A DNA stretch of 64,000 nt from Adiantum capillus-veneris (taxonomy: Eukaryota > Streptophyta > Polypodiopsida > Polypodiales > Pteridaceae), in contig CM043968.1 of assembly GCA_014529385.2 (NCBI GenBank), positions 126,173,018 to 126,237,017 of the forward strand, in the 5' to 3' direction. Shown piece after piece: positions 1 through 11,941 of this stretch (position 1 is its first letter; each line of letters begins with the position of its first letter). The translations under genes were made by a program, and so were the position numbers. The notes under the pieces were generated by a model that did no database searches, was not told the origin of the DNA, and saw only the letters and a program-made list of their open reading frames with translations.

Positions 1-12
1 AATGTTGATAAG

Positions 13-1596
13 ATGGGGTGTTGTAGCTCCCTTCCGTTCATGCCTCCCTTCTTTACCGTTGAAGATGTATGTTGCGCGCTTGAGAAACCTGCTACCCGCA
101 AGGTAGGGGACCTTCAAGGTGTCAAGGCTGAAATGATTAAATGGACAAGCAAGAAAACACGATATTGGATATGCGATATGTTTAACCTTGCACTTCAGCA
201 TGGCATGCCTCATGATCGGAGTGAAAATTGGATCAAACCTTTGCACAAAGGAGGAGATGTAAATAATGTGAACAACTACCGCACTATAATGGTTGGTTAT
301 TTGATGTCAAAGTTATTTGGATGTATCATAGAGATGAAGATAAGTGAATGGGCTGAAAAGAACGGCAAACGTGCGCTAGGCCAAGCAGTTTTTTCGAAAG
401 CATCATAGCACTATTGATCACCTTGTCACTCTTTGAGTTCTTATGAAAGCGTCTCGATTGAAAGGAAAGAAGTTGTATTGTTGCTTTGTGGATTTCAAAA
501 AAGCTTTTGACATGGTACCGCGAGGAAATCTTTGGAGACGTATGCAAAGCCTTCAAGTGCCGAGAGAATTTATGCATGCAGTCTTTCGTATCTACCAAAA
601 AGTGATATCTCGACTACGTATGGACTACGTATGGGAGGTGGAATTTGAAATTTTTTTGCAAGCACCATTGGTGTCAAACAAGGATGCCCACTTTCCCCAA
701 CCCTCTTTGGGCTACTCATTGATGAATTGGAATGCATGGTTCTTGATTTTATGAACCAAGAGGGCATAGAAGAGGTTAAGATCGGAAATGTGGTGATCAT
801 GCTTTTGCTTTATGCCGATGATGTAGTGCTCTTGGCACATAGCTTAGAAGATGCACAAAAGCTTACGAGTGTCTTGGAACGCTTTTGCCTACATAGCGGG
901 CTGATCGAGAAAGGATCCAAAACCAAGGTTATGCTTGTAAAGACCCTGAATGATGAAAATCCATGCATTGTATACAACAATGAGCAACTTGAAGTGGTAG
1001 ATAGCTTCAAGTACCTTGGCCTTGATGTTCCATCCAATCATAGATGGAAGGATTGCACAATGCATTGCTTGGAAGGCGGAAAGAGGGCTTATTATGCATT
1101 TGAGAACATGTGCAATATTGGAGAGATCAAGTGTTGGGCTCTCAAAAAGTACCTCTTTGACACATTGGTGACACCGGTGCTTCTTTATGGAGTGGAGGTG
1201 TGGGGTGGTAGCATCGGGAAGTCTACTTGGAAAGAGTTTGAGAATGTCCAAAAGCGTTTTTTCACCAACTTTTTATAAGTCAAGACACAAACACCCTATA
1301 TGCTCTTACTTCTTGATTCCGGATCGCTTCCCATTGAGGTCTTGGGCATGCAAACGGTTGTGGAATGCATGCTTAAGACACAACGTAGCCCTTTGTATCG
1401 ACTTCCTAGAATCGCATATGAAGCAAGTCAAAAGGTCCAAAAGACATGCAAGAGAAAAATACTAAGTTTGGGGTGGATGCTTGACATCAAGAAATGGTTT
1501 GGAAGATGGGATGCATGTCACTTGGTCAAGGATGCGTCCATCGACTCCCAAGTTAATGAGGCCTTCTTACAACGCCAATGTATCACGGCTTGGTAG
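13..1596 (+). pseudogene. LINE ORF2 reverse transcriptase (frameshifted)
   Basis: Reverse transcriptase used for target-primed reverse transcription. Fragments in order: N-terminal fingers at 13-408 (FTVEDVCCALEKPATRK, then LHKGGDVNNVNNYRTI); a short segment in another frame near 393-436 (FRKHHSTIDHLVTL); palm at 443-655 with YCCFVDFKKAFDMV; the catalytic box YADDVVLLAH at about 811-840; thumb and connection to 1278; and a further frame at 1300-1596. At least three frame changes separate these pieces and there is no start codon inside the window. The KGGD...NYR, FRKHHST and YADD boxes in this order are typical of plant LINE RTs. The exact clade cannot be given without a tree. It is a pseudogene. 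Confidence 0.85.
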
Positions 1597-2083
1597 AAAT
1601 CTGGAGGTTCTCGCTTCAGCCATTACACCACACACGTTGCCCCAAACTACAAATCTCTCTTCTTCTCGGAGCGCGGTAACCAAACCCATTCCTACATCCT
1701 TGAGTCCATCCCATTGAGTGAGATCTGAACCATTGCCTCCATTCGTCTTAGCTCGCATTCTCTACGCTGTGAGATAGGACGTTGGGGCACTGGCGAGGAG
1801 TCTCATCGACTTTGCACCTTATGCCCTCATCAAGTGCGAGAGAGTGAGTACCACACACACTACTTGAGCGCTGAGCTTTTGACCACATTAGGTCCTCTTT
1901 TCCCCATATATTCAGCCATGAGCTCTCCCTACATACCTTCCTCTCCCAACCACAATGTGGACTCTTTATTGTGACCCTCATTTCAGCCATTTTTGAGCAT
2001 CAAGAGTCACTTATGACCTCCACTCACACCATGTGACATGTTCATTTGGTCCCATAGGTCATATTTGATCTCCGAGGATGATA

Positions 2084-2090
<7 letters not shown>
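1597..2090 (+). other. LINE 3' untranslated/C-terminal remnant
   Basis: No open frame of note. The stretch from about 1440 to 2090 aligns by eye with 47260-47970 (shared words such as gatgggatgca, the ccaatg-tatc/ggag region, cattaca..cac..attgcccc, and cccataggtcatatttga). It is therefore the conserved 3' end of the LINE family and not host sequence. Confidence 0.65.
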
Positions 2091-2128
<38 letters not shown>

Positions 2129-2536
2129 CTATAATCTCTCGTGTGAAAATTATCTCTCTCCATGAAGTAAACTACTATAATATCTACTTAGCTACATCCT
2201 ATTTCTTAACAGCACACACATCCACACTGTCGACATTGCGAAACATGACAAGAACTGGAGAAAGAGAAGCGGGGAACGGAAAAACGACACCAAACTGGGC
2301 ACAATGGATAAATCTTGCTTCAAGAGAACTTTTACAATGCTTACAATGCCAACATTATGGCTAGTCTCATGACAAAAAGCCTCAAGGGCTTGACAGGCAT
2401 ATACATCTGCCAAAAAAACCCTCTCTGCAGGTTCAAAATACTTCCAAAAGCCCCTAAAATGAATAAATTTAATCCTTTGATAAGGGGCCAATACAAATTT
2501 GAAATTTTCTTTTTTATTGGTCCGCCTAGCATCTGT

Positions 2537-2656
2537 GACTTTGGAAACTCTTGAAGGGCAGTGCCCTTTGACTTGGCAATTTTTCCATCTACTCCTTCCT
2601 TGAGTCAGGAGAGCAATAGCGATATCGGTAGAACCCATTGGGCATTTCAATGTAAT

Positions 2657-2714
<58 letters not shown>

Positions 2715-2843
2715 TCCCCCTTTGACTTTGGAAACTCTTGAAGGGCAGTGCCCTTTGACTTGGCAAATTTTCCATCTACTCCTTCCTTGAGTCAGGAGAG
2801 CAATAGCGATATCGGTAGAACCCCTTGGGCATTTCAATGTAAT

Positions 2844-2907
<64 letters not shown>

Positions 2908-2914
2908 TCCCCCT
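2537..2914. repeat. Tandem duplication of a ~187-bp unit, each with a (CT)n tract
   Basis: Two copies begin at 2537 and 2724 with gactttggaaactcttgaag. They run through the same unique sequence, enter (CT)n at about 2660-2710 and 2847-2904, and end in caactccccctt. Copies differ by only a few bases outside the CT tracts, so the duplication looks recent. Unequal exchange between CT tracts would explain it. Confidence 0.9.
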
Positions 2915-3529
2915 TGGGATTTACCTTCAAGCTCCACTTTGAACTCACCCTCCCTCTCCATTGCACTAGCGAGGTCGCTAGTGGGGGGAGATTTTTCTTG
3001 TTGCCTTCAAAAAATTTGGGGCCTCTTGGGTGCAGGAATTGTCCCTATACAGGTGCTTGCCATGTCATCACACTATCGTAAGAACCCCTCCAAATTTTGA
3101 CTCTTCCAAGGCCTCAAACAATGCGTCCAAATACTAGGGAAAACCATACGACTCTATCACGGCCGTCTGCAAATGCTCCCAATTTCTACCATCAATATCT
3201 TGACCTTTGTAGCTTTGATTAATGCACTGTCACTTCCAGTAGGCTCCACACATTATCGACTACCTTAGTAAGCCTTGGAGAGACCAAAAAGACTCCAAAT
3301 GACAGACCTATCAATGCAGTCAAAGTACCACACAACTGGCCCCTAACAAAAGTTCAAATGGCCATAACTTGCCCGTCTTAGTTCTGATTGATGATCCAAA
3401 AAAGTTTGGCATGCACCACAACTAGAGCACTTCAAGCCTATCTACTGGCATCAACTCTGACCATCTGTCTTCATCTACCCTCTCTGTCGAGATCTACAAA
3501 TCATTCCAAATTTGAATTGTGATATCTTT
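2915..3529. other. No gene recognised
   Basis: AT-rich sequence with stops in all frames. It is the left flank of the copia element inserted at 3530 and ends in the target duplication TCTTT (3525-3529). No recognisable coding motif was found. Confidence 0.5.
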
Positions 3530-3823
<294 letters not shown>

Positions 3824-3892
3824 AACTCCCACTTGAAGGCCAACGCAGCCCAAGTGACTTGGTATGTACAACCGTGAAGCAATCTAGTGGCT

Positions 3893-4420
3893 TCAACCTA
3901 TACCTATCAACTCACTGCAATGTGTAAACTGCTCCAAAGCTAAGCCTTTCGTCAAAGCATCTACTGGGTTGTCGTCAGTGTGTACCTTGACCAAATCAAT
4001 GAGCTCTTTGGCCAAGAAATCTCTCACGAGATGATACCTGACTTCAATGTGTTTCGATTTGGAGTGAAACACGGGATTCCTTGCCAATGCAAGAGCACTC
4101 TGACTATCACAATATATCACTGGAGTCTCATTAATGCCAAGATTTTTGACCAAGCGAGATAACCATACAGCCTCTTTACTTGCATGTGACAATGCAACGT
4201 ACTCTGCTTCCGTAGTGGAAGACGATGTACAATCTTGAAGACATGACCTCCAAGATACTGCTGCTCTAGCAAATATGAAGACATAGCTAGATGTCAATCT
4301 TCTATTGTCGACACAACCCGCATAGTCGGCATCCGCATAACCCACGATGGATGCATCACTGTTCTCGAAGCGTAAACACCTGCCGACCACACCTTTGAGG
4401 TACCTAAGAATGTGCTTCAC
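3893..4420 (-). pseudogene. copia RNase H domain
   Basis: C-terminal RNase H that removes the RNA template during reverse transcription. Visible boxes on the minus strand: GYADADYAG near residue 30, SSTTEAEYVALS, YCDSQSALALARNPVFH and the KHIEVRYHLVRD terminal block. These carry the D, E and D active-site positions expected for copia RNase H. It is joined to the upstream RT through a frameshift near 4430. The frame ends 70 bp before the 3' LTR, as usual in this family. Confidence 0.9.
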
Positions 4421-5688
4421 TGCTTCCCAATGCTGGATTTGCCATATATCGGCTCACCACTCCCATTGCAAAAGCAATGTCTGGTCTTGTGGCCAACGTA
4501 GCATACATGAGATTGTCCACTACCAAAGAATATGGTACCTTAGCCATTTCAGCTCGCTCAGCATCAGATTTGGGTGCATCTTCCTTGCTGAGTTTCAAGA
4601 ATGTCTGCATTGGGGTACTCAATGCTTTCCGCCCCTGCATACTGAAACGCTGCAAAACTTTCTCAATGTATGTTCCTGAGATAACTCAAGAATACGATGT
4701 TTGCGATCTCTTCTGATTCGCATGCCAAGAAAGTGTGTGCATCCCCCAAATCTTTCATTGCAAAATTATTGCTAAGTGTTTTCTTCAAGTTGGTAATTCC
4801 CGCAATGAATTTCTCAGCTATAAGCATGTCATCAACATACAAAACTAGAATGATCATTGAGTCATCATCTAGCTTTCTTGTGTACAAGCAGTGATCCTCT
4901 TCGCTCCTTTTATATCCTTGAGACCTCATACATGCATCAAATTTATGATACCATTACCTTGAACCCTGCTTTAAGCCATAAAGTGCCTTTTTGAGCTTAC
5001 ATACTAGCTCCTCATGAGATGCGTTCTCCTGAACAAACCCTTTAGGCTGCTGCATGTAAACATCCTCATCGATATCCCCATGAAGAAATGTTGTCTTCAC
5101 ATCCATTTGGACAAGCTCCATGTCCTCAAATGCTACAAGAACAAGTACGGTTTTAAGCGTTGTCATCTTGACCACAAGTGAGAAGATTTCATCAAAACCG
5201 ACTCCCTTTTGCTGTTTGAACCCTTTGGCTACAAGTCTAGCCTTGTACTTTGGATTTGGATCACCTGAGGTAAATTTCTTCTTGTAAACCCATTTGCAAG
5301 GTAAAGCTTTTGCATCATTTGGTAGTTCTACCAAGTCCCAAGTGTCATTAGCCAGAATCGAGTTATACTCAGATTCCATTGCCTGCTCGCACTTCACCAC
5401 ATCATCCGTCATCATGGCTTCTTGGTAGCAGCTTGGCTCACCGCAATCGATCAGCATGATGTAATCAAGACCTGGCTCGAAACGCATAGGTGCACGAGAG
5501 ACTCTAGTAGACCGTCTCACTCCTTGACCATTGCTATCCGCTCCCTTTGGAGCATTGCTAGTGGAAGGTACATCACTAGCCTGCTGAGTTAATTTCACTG
5601 TCTTCGAGGCAACATCCTCAAAAGTGACTCTTTGAATCTCTATTTCCTTGATAGGTTGTTTGTGCATCTTTGACTCATTGAAGATCAC
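4404..5688 (-). pseudogene. copia reverse transcriptase (stop and frameshifts)
   Basis: RT domain of the copia polyprotein. Minus-strand motifs: DPNPKYKARLVAKGF, a palm block with QMDVKTTFLHGDID, LYGLKQ, and the catalytic LYVDDMLI. Breaks: an in-frame TAA just after KQGSR at about 4951-4953, where copia proteins usually have glutamine, so a C-to-T change is likely; a frameshift near 4725 after GDAHTFL; and another near 4695 before LQRFSMQG. The upstream end is separated from the integrase part by a TGA near 5690. It cannot give active enzyme. Confidence 0.9.
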
Positions 5689-5706
5689 ATCTGAACTACA
5701 GATGAC

Positions 5707-6777
5707 TCAATGAGATTCCGGGTGCCAGAGATGATATCCCATCTCTCCATCTGCACCATCTCCAATGAAAATACATTTGTGTGACTTTGGCTCTAACTTC
5801 TGTTGAAGTTGTTTAGGCACGTGAGCATAAGCTTCACAACCAAAAACACGTAGATGGTCATAGTGGGGCTTACGTTTATACCATAATTCTTTTGGAATCT
5901 CATAATTCAATGGCGTACTAGGCGAACGATTTATAATGTGCAATGCAGTCAAGACGGCTTCTGCCCAAAAGCCTTGTGTGAGATTTGCTCTAGAAAGCAT
6001 GGCTGTGACTCTTTCTTGAATCGTATGATTCATGCGCTCAACAACTCCATTCTGAGTTGGTGTGTATGGTGCAGTATACTGCCTTTTAATCCTCCTTTTA
6101 GCACAAAAATTGTCAAACTCCTTTGAGACATACTCTCCACCGTTGTCAGTCTGCAACCTCTTGAGTTTCTTGCGAGACTGATTCTCAACGAGTGCTAAAA
6201 AATTTTGGAACACAGGAAGAACTTGATCCTTATGTTTCAAAGAATATGCCCACACCTTTCGAGTAGAGTCATCTATGAATGTCACAAAATTGTTGGCCCC
6301 CCCTAGAGATTTGGTTGACATAGGACCACAAACATCACTATGCACTAAATCTAGAGGTTCAGCTCGCTTTTGACCCAATGGTAAGTGCACGGACCTAGTC
6401 GGTTTGCCATAGATACAATGCTCACAAATAGGAAAGTCAACATAAGACAAGACAGGTAAGTAGCCAAAATGAGTCAAAGTTCTCATTCCTTTTTGGCTAA
6501 TATGACCTAGCAGGCAATGCCACAACTCAGTAGACGGCAGCTCGGCTATAGATATGTAATCATGAACAACATCTGACACATGCATGGAATAGAAGGTACC
6601 ATGCTTCTGACCTCTGAGTACAACAAGATTACCTTTGCGTACTATCCACGAACCATTGCCAAATGTGGTGTTGTAGCCCAAATCATCAAGCTGACCAACA
6701 GAAATCAAGCTTTTAATCAACTTGGGCACATGTCTGACATTACATAAAGTGAAGTGCGTGCCATTCCTTAGATGCAA
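5707..6777 (-). pseudogene. copia integrase domain
   Basis: Integrase, which inserts the cDNA into chromosomes. The zinc-binding part is seen as HCLLGHISQKGM and ICEHCIYGK. The catalytic core has LDLVHSDVCGPM, FVTFIDDSTRK, LQTDNGGEYVS and NGVVERMNHTIQE, giving the D, D and E positions. The frame is open for 356 codons. A TAG upstream (about 6793) and a TGA downstream (about 5692) isolate it from protease and RT in what is otherwise one reading frame. Confidence 0.92.
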
Positions 6778-6795
6778 TTTGACGTTTCCGACATC

Positions 6796-7482
6796 CTAAA
6801 TGTCTAGTTCATAAACATCACCAAGTCTCACTTTGCCACAAGAGTGAGAATAAGTAGAGAACCACTCTCTATGCGGTGTTACATGGAAACTTGCACCAGA
6901 ATCTACTATCCAATTTTGTGCATACTGTGCATCTTCTGTAGCAAGAGCCTCGACAGGTAGATCTGCTGTGAAGATCAATATGTCAGAGGTAAGTGGCATA
7001 ACAACCACTGGAAGAGTCTCTACAATAGGAGCATTTGAAGACTCTAGCACATTGATCTCCTCTAACTTTGCTTTGCCCTTGTTTGAATCATCAGACTTAG
7101 AAGTTTCACCGGATTGTTTATCCTTCTTGCTTTGCTGCCATTTCCTGCAATACTTCTTTACATGCCCTTTTTTATGGCGGTGATAGCACTCAACATTACG
7201 CACAAAACCCCGAGACTTATTGCGTGAGCCCCCACGTTCCTTGCTTTTGGCACGACTTTGAGTGCGACCCCTTTGTCTATCACTAGCAACATACGCATCA
7301 CCATCCTTCTTGCCTTCAAGAGATTTCCTGCGAATCTCCTTGGTAAACAAACTCCCAAGGATGTCAATGTACACTAGACCGGTACCAGGTGCTGAGTTGC
7401 TAATCACAATACAGAACGTGTCCCAAGACGAGGGTAAACTGCATAGCAAGAATATACATTTGATTTCCTCATCAAAGACCAA
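6796..7482 (-). pseudogene. copia gag C-terminus, zinc knuckle and protease
   Basis: Carries the end of gag (CIFLLCSLPSSWDTF), a basic stretch, a damaged zinc knuckle and the aspartic protease motif IVDSGASFHVT. The knuckle reads CYHRHKKGHVKKYC, so the second cysteine of the CCHC pattern is replaced by arginine. The frame continues that of 7486-7893 after a single TAG at about 7484-7486 and is closed by a TAG before DVGNVKL. It would process the polyprotein in an active element. Confidence 0.88.
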
Positions 7483-7485
7483 ACC

Positions 7486-7893
7486 CTAAGTGGTCAACTG
7501 AGTGAAAATGATATTGAACTCATTAATGTGAGTAGAAATAGTGCCCTCTTCCTTCATACGAAGGTCAAATAGCTTCTTCATCAAGAAAACCTTATCAGTG
7601 GCACTTTTGTTCTCATAAGTGGAACACAACTTATCCCATACATCTCTAGCAGTCCTTTCTCCAACTATAGTAAAGTACACAGATTCGGCCAAATGAAAAC
7701 GGAGGGTAGATTTGGCCTTAGCATCAAGTTTCTCTGATTCAACATCTGTATACTTGTCCTCTGGGCGCTCCATGATAGCGTCCATCTGGCCTTTTTGTAT
7801 AAGAACATCTTGAATCTGCTCTTTCCAAATAGCAAAATTTGTCCCATCAAATTTTCGACTATTGTAAATATCCTTTTTACTACTAGATGACAT
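7486..7893 (-). pseudogene. copia gag N-terminal half
   Basis: Starts at an ATG (MSSSSKKDIYNSRKFDG) with the copia gag blocks FDGTNFAIWK, LCSTYENKSATDKVFLMKKLF and INEFNIIFTQL. It forms the capsid protein of virus-like particles in intact relatives. The frame stops at a premature TAG and resumes directly downstream, so the full gag is one nonsense change from open in this part. Confidence 0.9.
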
Positions 7894-9021
7894 GGCTGCA
7901 AGCTGAAGATAATATGGCGATAAACACTGGTAATTCTGGAAAAAATTCGACAGAGTTTCCCCACAAGAACTGACAGAATCTCAGTCCAAAACTGTCACAA
8001 GAGATCATTAACGCACCAAAAGTAATGCTCTTAGAGCATAAAACAGGTGTATCAACCACTAACTATCACTAACTGTGCATAAAAAAGTAAAAAAATGACC
8101 TAAGTACCAACACGACGTCAAATGCACCTAGCCCTCTCTATACATGTCCTATGGCGAGGCCACGAAAAAAGGGGTACTCCAGCAACCTGTATCACCAGAA
8201 GGGTCTCAACATTCGAGAATCCCCTAGCTCAAGAAAACCTCACGCTATCGACCCTCACAAAAGGTTATGCAGACAAGAAACCAGCCCAGTCTCAGAAAGG
8301 GCCTCCGTACCGAGTCTCAGAAACGGTCGGGACTGCTAGAAACAAGCCAAATCATCTCCACAAATGGTACATATGGCAGTTTCCGCAACTCAACGTACAT
8401 CCACTGTCAACAATATTGCAAGGTGCAGTATACGCGCTCAAACAAGCGCCAAACGAAATGTGCAAGCAGTAAACAAATCCCCGTGGGGAGTAAAACCGCC
8501 TTTAAAAGAGCTCAAGCACTATCAAAAGTGCCGAAACAATGCATATGTGCATCAAATACTTCCACTGAAATCTGTGTTGATGCAAAACACTACAACCTGT
8601 AAGAAACCTGGATGTCCTGTATGTATGCAAGAACCTGTGTGGAGATGGATGCCTAAAAACCCAAGACAATGTCGATACCAAAAAGTGCTCATAATCAGTC
8701 CCTAATCACCATCTCAATAGCACATAATAGCCATAAAACGGCTATATACCATCCCAAAATAGTCTTTGAACAACCTGCACCTGTGTCCTGTACCTGTAGC
8801 AAAAGTGGAGTTGAAAAATACAACTCCTGAAGCGTAGCTTGGATGAAGCTTTTGACTGCACGAACAGCTTTGAAAGGGGGGTAAAACTGTAGGACACCTG
8901 ATGGAAACGCTCTCGGAACGCTGAATTTGTTGATGCCGAAATCGGAAACTTGTTTGCACTTTTGAAAGTGTGCACGCGTGGACGCGAAAACGGCAAGCAC
9001 AAACCCTGCTCTAATACCCGT
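7894..9021 (-). other. 5' leader and primer-binding site of the 3530-9287 copia element
   Basis: Untranslated leader between LTR and gag. Immediately inside the 5' LTR the element strand reads GGGTATTAGAGCAGGGTTT (about 9003-9019). This resembles the initiator-Met tRNA primer site (TGGTATCAGAGC) with two or three changes. No conserved coding motif in the rest; short frames here are non-coding. Confidence 0.75.
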
Positions 9022-9287
<266 letters not shown>

Positions 9288-9639
9288 TCTTTCACACCAT
9301 AGCTCCATTTGAGGAGCTGTTTGGACCGGCTCGTAGAGTTCGAGGACCAAATTCTAAGGCACAATTCCAACACTTTAGACACCTCAATCATCCAGCATGA
9401 TTTCCCCCACCATGGAGCCTTCTTGGCCTAAGATACCACCTTAAGCATACATTCTATCAACCATTTGCTTGCCCAGGGCCTTCATACCTATTGGGGCACT
9501 CTTTCATGCACTTGTAGACACTTAAAGAAATGCTTTATCCACTTCACAACACCAACTAAATTTGGCTACACCAATGTGAACATCTTTGTACATGGATTTC
9601 CCTACCCACACATGTTTATATGCATACCAAACTAGCACA

Positions 9640-9992
9640 TGAATGAAGATATGATACTAGGAGTTCCATGGATGCAAACATGCAAAAATGTCCAAGCTTG
9701 GGATGCAAAATTCTTGGAACTTAAACTCAAAGGTGGAAATTTAAAACTAGAGCAAGGAGGAATGGAAGGTAGACCTACGATCTTTAGAGTTGGCATGATG
9801 GAGTCTAAGCATAGCACCTTGTCAACTATCTAGCATAAGATCTATCCTCATAGCACAAGCATGCAAGGAACCAGGCAATATTGGGTACCAAAAGCTGAAC
9901 AAGAAAATCCTAAGCAAATGTGGGTATCCAAAAAACAATCAAAACTAAAGAAAAGTACTTGGAAACCACCAAAACCAACCACAACCCAAAAG
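9640..9992 (+). pseudogene. Retropepsin-like C-terminal remnant with W-V-P-K motifs
   Basis: The frame starting at 9639 reads NEDMILGVPWMQTC, which resembles the I-L-G-x-P-W end of retroelement aspartic proteases, followed by a lysine-rich part. After a stop it continues with YWVPKAEQENPKQMWVSKKQ. The same combination (protease-like end, then repeated W-x-P-K in a basic tail) appears on the opposite strand at 14.9-16.45 kb. The parent element is not identified. Confidence 0.45.
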
Positions 9993-10161
9993 TGTTAGTA
10001 TTTAGGCTAACTGGCCGAACACCCACCACACTCACCATACTAACCTTATCTATTCTTTTGATAATATATAACAATAAGGAGTAGCGAGGCATTCCAATCC
10101 TCACACTGAGCTCCACCAACACTCTCTATTTTCTCACTTTGCATGCACCACACACAACTCA
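9993..10161 (+). repeat. Short 5' LTR of a second copia element
   Basis: Begins TGTTAGTATTTAGGC and ends in ACAACTCA directly before a primer site. Its start resembles the LTR start of the 3530-9287 element (TGTTGGGATTCAGGCCAACTGG), so the two are related families. No matching 3' LTR was found downstream. Confidence 0.75.
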
Positions 10162-10163
10162 AG

Positions 10164-10177
10164 TGGTATCAGAGCCA
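10164..10177 (+). other. Primer-binding site (initiator Met tRNA type)
   Basis: TGGTATCAGAGCCA, a full match to the usual plant copia primer site complementary to the 3' end of initiator tRNA-Met. It lies 2 bp after the LTR end at 10161 and fixes the element as plus strand. Confidence 0.9.
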
Positions 10178-10705
10178 AAGGTTGTAGTGCTACTTCTCTC
10201 CCATCATTTCCCTCTTCCCGGTGAGCTTTGCATCGACAACAGAGCAAAGCTCAAAGCTTCCATGGCTATGGAGGCCGTTGTGAGCTTGACACATAGAGCT
10301 CACGCATCAAGGTTGCAAGGGTTAAACACCACAAGCCACAATGGGTGAGAGACGAGCTTTTTGTGAGCTCAAAGAGAGAGAAGGATGTTGCCCAGTTTAG
10401 GGTAGATTGATAGCAAGTCATTGTTTTGCTCATAACCTGAGTTAGAAAACTTAGATTCAAATTTTGTTAGTAATAAAGGAGATCTCTTTGAGCTCTATGA
10501 CTTTGTAGAATAACTTGTCAACTGGTTTGGAGTGTAGTTGTGTCTAAAATAAAAGAGACAAAAGATATTTTCTTAGGATAGATTGTGTATTTGAGTTGTG
10601 TAATAGAGGAGATAGAGTGTAGAGAGAGAGAAAGAGATAGCTTCATCTCAACTTTAGCATTGAAGGCCTCATGAAACACACTTCTCTTCTTGACATTGGC
10701 ATATA

Positions 10706-10780
<75 letters not shown>

Positions 10781-11941
10781 CACATCGGCTCTCCTTGGGT
10801 ACTTGTTTTCTTGGTTTGCAACATCGTTCTCTTCCCCAAAATTGGCATGCATAGGTGAGTTGCTTCTTCCATAGAGGAGTGACACCCAACATCGACATCA
10901 ACATCGACTATAGATTTTCACACACTCTCTACTGGCATTGTAGAGAGCAAGATAGTGAGACATGTACAGATTGTTGTTAGTAGCAGTTCTATGCATTTTT
11001 GAGTTTAAATTTCCATATGTGATCTTGGGATTGATGTATGTTCTCTATGGTATTGCTTACACATAGCCATTTATGAATTTTTAGAGGTAGCTCTCAGACA
11101 TAGTTTAACACAAAGGGGTAGTCACAGGTTCTCTTAACATAGTAGATTTGCGCTCTTTTTGATAGTGACAACCATTACAGTTCCAATGTAAGTTTGGATG
11201 CATATGATTTATGTGTCACTAGTAGTTGAGAGTGTTTATGCTCTATTGCGAGCATTTTACTCCCCTCAAGGAGCTAGTTCAACGATTGTGCTTGCATAGT
11301 TATTGGCGCCTGTTTGAGGACGTGTCCTACGATTTAATAGTGACAATTTTACATTTTGGATGTAAATTGTGTTATGGATATTGCCATTGCACATCGTTGT
11401 GAAGCTGATTTTGGCTTGTTTTGGTAGTATCGACTGTTTCTTAGACTCGATCTAGGTCGTGTCTACATAGAAATTTGTGAGGGCTATTGCATGAGGGTTT
11501 TGAATCCGAGCACTAGGGGTTGGGTTACCCAGTGTGAGGTGGATTAGATGCTAGAGATCCCCATTTGTGGCCTAGTCATAGGACATGTATAGATGGGTAT
11601 AGGTGCTTTGATGCCAAGTTGCAGTCATTTGATAGTTTCTTTGAGTAGTTTATGTTATGTGATGTCTTGTTAGCACTCTTTGTTGGTTTATGCATTGTTT
11701 TTGCTCAATTTTTCTTGAGATTTTGATATGTGTGCAAAGGAGACTATCGGATTTTTCCCACCACAAGTCCTCTAGTTTACCCATAGCACTCTTTTGCATT
11801 GATACATTGTAGCAATTTTGCTTAGGTTTTAGCTAAGATTTTCATCTCTATGCAAAGGAGACTTTGCCAAAAAAAAATTGTAAAAATAAAATTTTGCCAT
11901 AAATTCCTAGTTTCACTCTCTTGCATTTGCTCTTGTCACTT
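10178..11941 (+). other. Leader of the second copia element; (CA)n tract
   Basis: A 1.76-kb region between primer site and gag, with stops in all frames. It holds a perfect (CA)n tract at about 10706-10778. The length is long for a copia leader, so an older insertion inside it is possible. Nothing else recognisable. Confidence 0.6.

Larger units (their letters stand above)
1..2127 (+). mobile_element. APE-type LINE, copy 1, cut by the window edge, with (CT)n tail
   Basis: The 3' portion of a non-LTR retrotransposon. It starts inside ORF2 at the window edge, runs through reverse transcriptase and a long 3' part, and ends in a pure (CT)n tract at about 2090-2126 instead of poly(A). The last bases before the tract (from about 2046: cccataggtcatatttga, then gaggatgataatag) recur before the CT tract near 47930-47970, so this is a family-specific 3' end and not chance. 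The element is inactive because its reading frame is broken several times. The direct match to the 47.2-48.97 kb fragments is seen in the sequence; the family assignment rests on RT motifs. Confidence 0.85.

Noticed and set aside
10518-10904. Frames of repeated Cys-Val or Thr-His at the (CA)n tract
   Set aside because: Microsatellite translation inside the leader of a dead copia element.
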